In this document: piece after piece, positions 50,459-57,039 of the stretch
How positions within the stretch are numbered: the stretch's first letter is position 1
Layout of the letters: each line of letters starts with the position of its first letter
Assembly: GCA_035276085.1 (NCBI GenBank)
Contig: DATELY010000092.1
Coordinates: forward strand, 1 to 64,000
Direction: 5' to 3'
Source: DATELY01 sp035276085
Lineage (GTDB): Bacteria; Pseudomonadota; Gammaproteobacteria; Steroidobacterales; Steroidobacteraceae
DNA: 64,000 bases
Notes under the pieces: model-generated
The model's database searches: none
Seen by the model: the letters and a program-made list of their open reading frames with translations, nothing else
What the model was told of the DNA's origin: nothing
Translations under genes and position numbers: made by a program

Positions 50459-51184
50459 TCAGGGCGATGGAGCCTGAAATCCGTTCGCACGATACGTCAG
50501 CACGAGGGTATCGCGAATGCCGGCTGCTTCGGCAGGCTGAATCGGTGTCGTCTCGTGGACCACACGAGCGTCGTCCAGCAGCAATGTCGTCCAGGGCGTC
50601 TGCATCGTGAAGCGCACGCCGGCATTGCTCGATGTTTCGAACACTCGCGTCTCGCCGCCGCGCACATCGCGCCGCTGCACGAGGATCACCGCGACGAAAT
50701 CGACGCCGTCGCGATGTGCTCCCTCCGGCGTCGGCCGCCCAATGCCCTCGGCCGTATCGATACGAAACTGATGCGCTTCGATGTACCACACAGGTGTACG
50801 CGCGAGCGTCGCGAGCACCTGACCCAGTCCGGATAGCAGCCGGGACCAGACGTCCTGCGAAGCGACTTCGAGTTCGATGGGCTCGAACCAACGCTCGATT
50901 CCGCCATGCAGCGCGTTGTAGTCGGTCGATTGCCAGTGTGCGCGGTGCGGCACGCGCTCCAGGCCGTCGCGATGTGCCAACGTCTGAATGAAGCATGCGT
51001 GCCGGCGATACCGATAGCGTCCGCTGTCGCGCAGATACGTATCACGCGGCAGACGTTCCCAACTCGGCTTGAGCTCGTCGAGAGACTTCTCGTCCAGGTC
51101 GAGGTCGTGAATGAGACGCTGCGGCGCAATCAGCGCGTGCCCGGAAGCAGCGAGGGGTTTGGCGAGATCGAGTGGAGCAAGCAT
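50459..51184 (-). CDS. 2OG-Fe(II) oxygenase family protein
   Basis: This 241-residue protein shows the iron facial triad pattern in GAHRDGVDFVAVILVQRR (His and Asp) and the distal His in DARVVHETTPIQ, followed by an Arg-rich RDTLVLTYRANG for 2-oxoglutarate. It resembles the family that includes the free-amino-acid hydroxylases (isoleucine dioxygenase type) and BsmA. The start at 51184 (MLAPLDLAKPLAASGHALIA) is the better ATG; a TTG at 51220 adds 12 residues. It is coupled to the fructosamine kinase. Hydroxylation of an amino acid or sugar amine is possible; the substrate is not known. Confidence 0.82.
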   Translation of the reverse strand: MLAPLDLAKPLAASGHALIAPQRLIHDLDLDEKSLDELKPSWERLPRDTYLRDSGRYRYRRHACFIQTLAHRDGLERVPHRAHWQSTDYNALHGGIERWFEPIELEVASQDVWSRLLSGLGQVLATLARTPVWYIEAHQFRIDTAEGIGRPTPEGAHRDGVDFVAVILVQRRDVRGGETRVFETSSNAGVRFTMQTPWTTLLLDDARVVHETTPIQPAEAAGIRDTLVLTYRANGFQAPSP

Positions 51185-51235
51185 GGAGCGATGCTCGCCG
51201 AGAGTGTGCGCTGAGGGCAATGCGGTATAGCAACA

Positions 51236-51634
51236 TCAGCACTTCAACTCCCGCGCCTGCCGACGCAAGTCGCGCTTGCGGTCTTCCAAGCGCACGCCCT
51301 GCTTGGCGGAATACCCCGCCCGCAATTGAGCGTCGATCTTCCGCAACCCGGAACGAATGCTCACGCACCGCTCCTTCTTCTTTTCCAAGGGCTCGCTCGC
51401 GCGGGGTTTGCGCCGTTGCGATTTCGGCAGGTCCACTTTCCCGGCCGGCACTGGCGTGAATGTACTCACGCGAGACGAATCCAATTCGACCGGCTTCGCG
51501 TGTTCGCCGCACGGCTGATCCGTGAACGTGGCGATGCCGTTCTCGGTGCAGCGATAAATCGGCGTTTGCGCCTGGAGCGCACTCGAGCCGGCGCACAGCA
51601 GGACGATCCCAGCCCAATGCAGACGCGTATCCAT
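51236..51634 (-). CDS. DUF4124-domain exported protein
   Basis: This 132-residue protein has a signal peptide (LHWAGIVLLCAGSSALQA) and a mature DUF4124 region at the N-terminus (PIYRCTENGIATFTDQPCGEHAKPVEL, with two cysteines), then a basic helical tail rich in Lys and Arg ending in RELKC. Such proteins are common in beta- and gammaproteobacteria and have no known function. It lies between the oxygenase and exonuclease genes on the same strand. Confidence 0.8.
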   Translation of the reverse strand: MDTRLHWAGIVLLCAGSSALQAQTPIYRCTENGIATFTDQPCGEHAKPVELDSSRVSTFTPVPAGKVDLPKSQRRKPRASEPLEKKKERCVSIRSGLRKIDAQLRAGYSAKQGVRLEDRKRDLRRQARELKC

Positions 51635-51722
51635 ACACCACTCCTTGGCCCACTATCGACAGCATGGAGTATGCGATGGCGCCACGCAGCGCCGACTGGT
51701 TGTGCAAATGCGCAGTTTTGCG

Positions 51723-52661
51723 TCAGCCCCAGCGCTCGAGAATGCGCTCGGCTTGATTGCGTAACAGGCGGCCGAACCCGACCGAGTCATAGAACTCGTT
51801 GAGCGCCGCGAGATCGGGAGAGCGGCGCTTGAGACCTCGAGCATCCACGGCGAGCGGCATGTCGCACGCGATCGCGGTGAGCTGCCGGGCCAGGAACACG
51901 CCTTCTCTGTGGTCGCGCAGTTGACCGACTACAAACCCGGCATTGCGCAGCTTGAGTTTGAGCACGCGGTCGAGGCCATCGTACAGGTGGTGCAGCGACT
52001 CGAAGTGCCGGAGCAACAGGGATGCGGTCTTGGGCCCGATACCGGGCACGCCGCGGATATTGTCGACGGCATCGCCAATCAGCGCGAGATAGCACGCCAT
52101 GCGCTCGGGGACGACACCGAAGCGCCCGGCGATCTGCTCGTATGCATAGCGCTTCTCGCCGATGTAATCCCAATATTCATCGCCCATGCGAATCAGCTGC
52201 GCCAGATCCTTGTCGCGCGTGACGACGACCACGTTGCGGCCTTCCGCGCGCATCAAGGTCGTCAACGTGCCGATGATGTCGTCCGCTTCGTACTCGGAGC
52301 TCACGAATGCGGCCACGCCCATGGCCGCACACAGCTCGCGGCACAGCGCGAACTGACGCTTCAGGTCCTGAGGCGCGGGCTCGCGATTGGCCTTGTAGGC
52401 CGGATACAGTCGATTGCGGAATGACGTGACGAGGCTGGCATCGAAGGCGACTGCGATGTGCGCAGGTCCAACCTGCTCGATCAGATCGCCCAGGAAGCGC
52501 CCGAAGCCGTGCAGCGCGTTCACCGGGTTGCCATCGGCATCGGTGAGATTCAAGGGCACCGAGTGATACGCACGAAATACGAAGACCGAAGCGTCGATGA
52601 GGTAGACAGGGCTTGCCGCGGCGGACGAAGCGAGAGCGAGAGACTGCGGAAGTGCTGACAT
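51723..52661 (-). CDS. 5'-3' exonuclease (flap endonuclease family)
   Basis: This 312-residue protein is the FEN-type nuclease seen at the N-terminus of DNA polymerase I: VYLIDASVFVFRAYHS, FDASLVTSFRNRLYPAYKANR, SSEYEADDIIGTL, VTRDKDLAQLI (metal aspartates) and DNIRGVPGIGPKTASLLL (helix-three-turn-helix). It lacks the polymerase and 3'-5' proofreading domains. It probably cleaves 5' flaps and RNA-DNA junctions in repair and replication, like ExoIX but with the catalytic residues intact. The start at 52661 is the first ATG. Confidence 0.9.
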   Translation of the reverse strand: MSALPQSLALASSAAASPVYLIDASVFVFRAYHSVPLNLTDADGNPVNALHGFGRFLGDLIEQVGPAHIAVAFDASLVTSFRNRLYPAYKANREPAPQDLKRQFALCRELCAAMGVAAFVSSEYEADDIIGTLTTLMRAEGRNVVVVTRDKDLAQLIRMGDEYWDYIGEKRYAYEQIAGRFGVVPERMACYLALIGDAVDNIRGVPGIGPKTASLLLRHFESLHHLYDGLDRVLKLKLRNAGFVVGQLRDHREGVFLARQLTAIACDMPLAVDARGLKRRSPDLAALNEFYDSVGFGRLLRNQAERILERWG

Positions 52662-52688
52662 CAGATGGCGGGCTCGCCTGCGAGGTTA

Positions 52689-52747
52689 TGGCGGGAGGGA
52701 CGTAATGGCGTCAGAAAAGCACTGTTTACGCCATCCCGCCATCCCGT
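52689..52747. repeat. Inverted repeat element (AATGGCGTCA family), copy 2
   Basis: The left arm (52689-52713, GGCGGGAGGGACGTAATGGCGTCA) pairs imperfectly with the right arm (52725-52747, TTACGCCATCCCGCCATCCC). It lies 10 bases beyond the stop of the minus-strand HNH gene. It shares its word order with the copy at 44676-44746. Confidence 0.7.
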
Positions 52748-52756
52748 CTCACGACA

Positions 52757-53371
52757 CTAGGCTCGACCAACTCCCTTCAACCGCGCGTGCAATGGGCTCG
52801 AGCGTGGGAAATGGGCGAGCAAGTATTCCATCTGGTCCGCGAGCACGCGCCGACCTTTCAGATAGATGTATTCGGCGTAGGTCGGCGTGAAGGGCACGGC
52901 AATCAGCTGCAAACCCGCTTGCTCGGGTGTTTTCGACGCCTTGAGGTTGTTGCAGCGGCGGCAGGCTGTGACGACGTTGTTCCAGGTATCGCGTCCGCCC
53001 TGGCTCAACGGCCGGACGTGATCGCGTGAGAGCTGGCTGCTCGGGAAACGTTCCCCGCAGTAAAGGCACAGGTGCGCATCGCGCTTGAACAACGTCTGGT
53101 TGTTCAATGGGGGCGTGTAGTCGCCGCGGAGATTGCCGGGGTTATGCGTGTGGCCGAGCGTGGCGATGATCGTGTTGACTTCGACGATCGTGCGCTGACC
53201 GCTACGGGCATTCGTGCCGCCGAACAGCCGATACAAGCGGCTGCCGCAGGCGTAGGCGACCTGCTCGGTGTGATACAGACGGACCGCGTCCCGGTAGTCG
53301 ATCCACTCCAGGGGCATTCCTGACACATCCGTACGCAGGATTTCTTGCGTCAAGTTGTACAAGTGGTGCAC
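52757..53371 (-). CDS. HNH endonuclease
   Basis: This 204-residue protein has a standard HNH zinc-ribbon nuclease at about residues 95-150: CLYCGERFPSSQLSRDHVRP supplies the first Cys pair and the Asp-His, and SQGGRDTWNNVVTACRRCNNLK the Asn and second Cys pair. The N-terminal 90 residues resemble the WISW-type region common to chromosomal HNH proteins in GC-rich bacteria (PLEWIDYRDAVRLY). Function is uncertain: DNA repair or defence are both possible. It is not part of a restriction or toxin cassette. Confidence 0.85.
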   Translation of the reverse strand: MHHLYNLTQEILRTDVSGMPLEWIDYRDAVRLYHTEQVAYACGSRLYRLFGGTNARSGQRTIVEVNTIIATLGHTHNPGNLRGDYTPPLNNQTLFKRDAHLCLYCGERFPSSQLSRDHVRPLSQGGRDTWNNVVTACRRCNNLKASKTPEQAGLQLIAVPFTPTYAEYIYLKGRRVLADQMEYLLAHFPRSSPLHARLKGVGRA

Positions 53372-53607
53372 GACTCGATCAGTTCGCCAGCTGTGGTGAC
53401 TCGTTCTGTACTCGCGCTGTGATCATCGACGCGCCGCAGTTGTCGCCGATCGACTTCGTCTGCGGCCAACGTCCTGTAAGATACGCGAGGCCTGTGCAAT
53501 AATTCAACGGCGCTAAGCCTTTCACCTGATTAAGGTATTTCATCGGCCGTGTCGTCCAGACCACGGCTTCGACCGGGCTCGAGCCACGGTTTACGTGCGG
53601 AGGTTGC

Positions 53608-54732
53608 ATGACAGTAGTCCTGGGCGTACTCAAGGAGTCCGCGCCCGGAGAGTGCCGAGTCGCGCTCGTGCCGGAAGTGGCGGGCAAGTTCATCAAAGCC
53701 GGCGCGCGTGTCGTCATCGAACGCGGCGCGGGTACTCGGGCACAGTTTCCGGATTCGCTGTTCAAAGACGTCGAGTTCGTCGACTCCGCAGCCGCGGTGC
53801 TGGCGCAGTCGGATGTCCTCTGCAAGGTTCAGCCTCCCGAGCTCGGCGAGATCGCTGCTTTGAAGACCGGCGCCATCACGATTGGTTTCATGTACGGGCA
53901 TAACCGGCCGGACATGGTGAAGGCGCTGCGTGAACGGCAGATTACGAGCTTCGCAATGGAGCTCGTGCCGCGTATCTCGCGCGCACAGTCGATGGATGCG
54001 CTGTCATCCCAGGCGGCGGCCGCAGGCTATAAGGCCGTACTGATCGCCGCGAACGCACTCGATAAGTTCCTGCCCATGCTCACCACGGCGGCGGGCACGA
54101 TCCGCCCCGCACACGTGCTGGTAATCGGCGCCGGGGTCGCAGGCCTGCAGGCGATCGCGACGGCCAAGCGTCTGGGCGCAGTCGTCGAGGCGTACGACGT
54201 GCGTTCGGCGACGAAAGAGCAGGTGAAATCGCTCGGCGCAAAGTTCATTGAGACCGGCGTGTCGGCAGAAGGGCAAGGTGGTTACGCCCGTGAGCTCACA
54301 GCCGAAGAGAAGGCTCAGCAACAGCAGGTGTTGGAGCAGCGGATTGCGGCCGCCGATGCGGTGATCACCACGGCGGCAGTACCCGGGCGTCCCGCTCCGC
54401 GCATCATTCGTCCCGAAGCCGTCCAGGGCATGAAGCCGGGTGCCGTGCTGGTGGACATCGCCGCGGAAACGGGCGGCAATTGCGAGCTGACCAAGCCGGG
54501 CGAAACCGTGGTCGTCAACGGTGTGAAAATCATCGGTCCACTCAATCTCGCGAGCCAGCTCTCCTTTCACGCGAGCGAGATGTACGCACGGAACATCTTC
54601 AACTTCTTGCAGCCGGCCCTCAAAGGCGGCGAGTTGCAGATCGACTGGAGCGATGAAGTCTTTGCGCAGTCGGCACTGACTTTCGCTGGCGAAATCAAAC
54701 ACGAGGTGACGAAGAAAGCGGTTGGCGGTTAG
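53608..54732 (+). CDS. pntAA: NAD(P) transhydrogenase, alpha subunit part 1
   Basis: This 374-residue soluble domain (dI) binds NAD(H) and is a typical PntAA: N-terminal TVVLGVLKESAPGECRVALVP, nucleotide loop VLVIGAGVAGLQAIATAKRLGA, and GGYARELTAEEKAQQQ mobile-loop region, then TTAAVPGRPAPRII. It hands hydride to NADP through PntB, using the proton gradient to make NADPH. The split PntAA/PntAB form is common in alphaproteobacteria and some gammaproteobacteria. The last codons and stop lie inside the left arm of a long inverted repeat (54716-54832). The gap upstream is 236 bases. Confidence 0.95.
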   Translation: MTVVLGVLKESAPGECRVALVPEVAGKFIKAGARVVIERGAGTRAQFPDSLFKDVEFVDSAAAVLAQSDVLCKVQPPELGEIAALKTGAITIGFMYGHNRPDMVKALRERQITSFAMELVPRISRAQSMDALSSQAAAAGYKAVLIAANALDKFLPMLTTAAGTIRPAHVLVIGAGVAGLQAIATAKRLGAVVEAYDVRSATKEQVKSLGAKFIETGVSAEGQGGYARELTAEEKAQQQQVLEQRIAAADAVITTAAVPGRPAPRIIRPEAVQGMKPGAVLVDIAAETGGNCELTKPGETVVVNGVKIIGPLNLASQLSFHASEMYARNIFNFLQPALKGGELQIDWSDEVFAQSALTFAGEIKHEVTKKAVGG

Positions 54733-54832
54733 CGGTTGGCGGTTGGTTCGGAGCGCCGGCCGGCGCAGAACCAACCCTGCCGCACCCTCGACCCTCTTTT
54801 CCGAACCAACCGCCAACCGCTAACCGCTAACC
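54716..54832. repeat. Long inverted repeat with alternative inner hairpin, pntAA-pntAB junction
   Basis: Words GCGGTTGGCGGTTAGCGG (left, from about 54718 to 54752) and TAACCGCTAACC (right, 54800-54832) form arms of about 33-35 bases with only two mismatches. The left arm also includes GGTTGGTTC (54741-54749), which can instead pair with GAACCAACC (54768-54776) around a perfect 14-bp palindrome (GCGCCGGCCGGCGC, 54753-54766). The two structures exclude each other. The repeat contains the pntAA stop codon. Confidence 0.85.
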
Positions 54833-54841
54833 ACTACTCTT

Positions 54842-55147
54842 ATGATCGACGGCGTCATCGCTCTCTATATCTTCATGCTCGCGGCGTTTACGGGCTACGA
54901 AGTCATCTCACGCGTGCCCGTGATCCTGCATACGCCATTGATGTCAGGCTCGAACTTCGTTCACGGCATCGTGCTCGTCGGTGCGATGGTGGCGCTGGGA
55001 CACGCGGATACCACGCTCGAAAAGGTGATCGGCTTCGTCGGCGTGATCCTTGCGGCGGGCAATGCCGTCGGCGGCTACGTGGTGACCGAACGCATGTTGG
55101 AAATGTTCAAGTCGAGCGGCCAGAAGCACAAGAAGAGTGGCCACTAG
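54842..55147 (+). CDS. pntAB: NAD(P) transhydrogenase, alpha subunit part 2
   Basis: This 101-residue membrane protein has three hydrophobic segments (IALYIFMLAAFTGYEVIS, FVHGIVLVGAMVALGH, VIGFVGVILAAGNAVGGYVV) and the typical VTERMLEMFK end. It is the short membrane part of the alpha subunit in the three-gene form. The gene starts 109 bases after pntAA, and this gap is filled almost wholly by the inverted repeat. It ends 74 bases before pntB. Confidence 0.93.
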   Translation: MIDGVIALYIFMLAAFTGYEVISRVPVILHTPLMSGSNFVHGIVLVGAMVALGHADTTLEKVIGFVGVILAAGNAVGGYVVTERMLEMFKSSGQKHKKSGH

Positions 55148-55221
55148 CGCCACGGATGCAAGAACGCCAGGAATTCCTTCACGCCGGCTGCGCGCGCACA
55201 GCCCTTCGAGAGGTTTCGTCG

Positions 55222-56616
55222 ATGCTCGGTACCATTCCCGAAAGCACCATTCGGCTCGTGATCGATGCGAGCTATCTGCTGGTCGCGTTCCTGTTCATTT
55301 TCGGCTTGAAGCAGATGAGCTCCCCCGTGACGGCTCGCCGGGGAATTCTCTGGGCCGGCATGGGCATGATCATCGCCACCTTCATCAGCTTCGCGTATCC
55401 GGGCATGAGCAACTACTGGCTCATGCTGGCCGCGATCGCGGTGGGCAGCGTGCTGGCGTGGATCACGGGAAAGCGCGTGGCCATGACCGACATGCCGCAG
55501 ATGATCGCTCTGTACAACGGCATGGGCGGTGGCGCCGCGGCGGCGATCGGCGCTGTCGAATTGTATGCGGGCAATGCCCACGGTATTGCGGTGATGGTGC
55601 TCGCCGTCATCGGCTCCGTCATCGGTGCGATCTCGTTCAGCGGCAGCTTGATTGCATTCGGCAAGCTGCAGGGACTGATCAAGGGCTCGTGGCGCTTCGG
55701 CGGCCAACAGGCGCTGAACATCCTGATCCTGATCGCCGTCCTCGTGCTCGGCGGCCTGGTCGCGTTCGCTCACGGCGTCGACTACACGATCATCACCGCG
55801 TTCTTCGTGCTGGCCCTGCTGCTCGGGTTGATGATGACGCTACCGATCGGTGGCGCCGACATGCCTGTCGTCATCTCGTTGTACAACGCACTCACCGGTC
55901 TTGCCGTTGCGTTCGAAGGCTTCGTGCTGCAGAACGCCGCGATGATCATCGCAGGCACCGTCGTAGGCTCGGCAGGTACGCTCCTCACGCAGTTGATGGC
56001 GAAAGCCATGAACCGCTCGCTCGGCAACGTGTTGTTCAGCGGCTTCGGCGATACGGGCGGCCCGGCGAAGGGCGAAGTGAAGGGCGCGATGAAAGCCATC
56101 GAAGCCACCGACGTCGGCGTGATGATGGCGTTCGCACAGAAAGTGATCATCGTGCCCGGATACGGCATGGCGGTGGCACAGGCGCAGCACAAGGTCTGGG
56201 AGCTCACTCAGCTGCTGCAGGAACACGGCGTGACCGTGAAGTTTGCAATCCATCCCGTCGCCGGCCGCATGCCGGGCCACATGAACGTACTGCTCGCCGA
56301 AGCGGGCGTGCCGTACGACATCATTGCCGACATGGAGGAGATCAACGCCGAGTTCGACACGACGGATGTCGCCTTGATCATCGGCGCAAACGACGTGGTG
56401 AATCCGGTCGCACGCACCGACAAATCCAGTCCGATCTACGGCATGCCCATTCTCAACGCGGATCGCGCCAAGAACACGATCGTGATCAAGCGCGGTCAGG
56501 GCGCCGGTTTCTCCGGAATCGAGAATGCGCTGTTCTATCTGGACAACACGCGCATGCTGTATGGCGACGCACAAGCGGCGGTCTCGCAGCTGATTCAAGC
56601 CGTGAAGAGCGTGTGA
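55222..56616 (+). CDS. pntB: NAD(P) transhydrogenase, beta subunit
   Basis: This 464-residue subunit has about nine membrane helices (dII) in the first 270 residues and a C-terminal NADP-binding domain: IIVPGYGMAVAQAQHKVWEL, HPVAGRMPGHMNVLLAEA and VALIIGANDVVNP. It couples proton movement to NADPH production. The start at 55222 is an ATG just after GAGAGG-like purines; a longer reading is not supported. A short stem (56752-56769) lies 136 bases downstream. Confidence 0.95.
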   Translation: MLGTIPESTIRLVIDASYLLVAFLFIFGLKQMSSPVTARRGILWAGMGMIIATFISFAYPGMSNYWLMLAAIAVGSVLAWITGKRVAMTDMPQMIALYNGMGGGAAAAIGAVELYAGNAHGIAVMVLAVIGSVIGAISFSGSLIAFGKLQGLIKGSWRFGGQQALNILILIAVLVLGGLVAFAHGVDYTIITAFFVLALLLGLMMTLPIGGADMPVVISLYNALTGLAVAFEGFVLQNAAMIIAGTVVGSAGTLLTQLMAKAMNRSLGNVLFSGFGDTGGPAKGEVKGAMKAIEATDVGVMMAFAQKVIIVPGYGMAVAQAQHKVWELTQLLQEHGVTVKFAIHPVAGRMPGHMNVLLAEAGVPYDIIADMEEINAEFDTTDVALIIGANDVVNPVARTDKSSPIYGMPILNADRAKNTIVIKRGQGAGFSGIENALFYLDNTRMLYGDAQAAVSQLIQAVKSV

Positions 56617-56751
56617 TCTGCGGTTGCAACGTAGGTCGAATGCATACGCGCAGACGGACGTCACTGTGAGGGCCCGAGTCGGATCTGGCGATCGCGACGC
56701 CGACAAAAATAGCGTCGAAAAAATCCGTCCGCGGCATTGACAAACATCAAT

Positions 56752-56772
56752 CGCCGAACGCTTTCGGCGTTT
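56752..56772 (+). terminator. Possible weak terminator after pntB
   Basis: CGCCGAA (56752-56758) pairs with TTCGGCG (56763-56769) around CGCT, followed by TTT. It is short and lies 136 bases from the pntB stop, so it may be incidental. Confidence 0.35.
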
Positions 56773-56975
56773 GCACACGGCTTGACGCGCGCGACTTTCC
56801 CACATGAGTGCCGAACAACGGGACCTCAGGCATCCTTGGCCCGCCCCGTCAAGCCCGAATCTGTCCAACTCACTGTTTTGCCTTGTAAAAGCGCTACCGT
56901 TCAAAACTTGAGCAGCGCGCAAAGTTCTCGCGAAAACGGATACTTGAGCGCCTTGATCCCAATCGATGCACAGAG

Positions 56976-56998
56976 TTATCCACAGCTTTTGTGAACAA
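56976..56998. promoter_or_regulatory. Inverted pair of DnaA-box-like sites upstream of priA
   Basis: TTATCCACA at 56976-56984 is a perfect consensus DnaA box. TGTGAACAA at 56990-56998 (TTGTTCACA on the minus strand) has one departure from the TTATNCACA consensus. The two face each other over five bases and end 41 bases before the priA start. They could link priA expression to DnaA or mark a DnaA titration site. Confidence 0.5.
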
Positions 56999-57039
56999 CT
57001 CGCAGGTCGCTTTCGGCGCCTGCGGCGAGCTCTCGAACG

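Larger units (their letters stand above)
56617..57039. other. Intergenic region pntB / priA
   Basis: These 423 bases carry no recognisable gene. Notable elements are a possible short terminator hairpin (56752-56772) and a pair of DnaA-box-like sequences near the priA start (56976-56998), in a region with several A/T runs (56704-56722, GTTTTGCCTTGTAAAAGC at about 56874-56891). It is the longest non-coding stretch of the window and probably holds the priA promoter. Confidence 0.45.

Noticed and set aside
56617..57039. Possible replication origin in the pntB-priA gap
   Set aside because: Only two DnaA-box-like sites are present and no dnaA, dnaN, gidA or rpmH neighbour is seen, so an origin is not supported.
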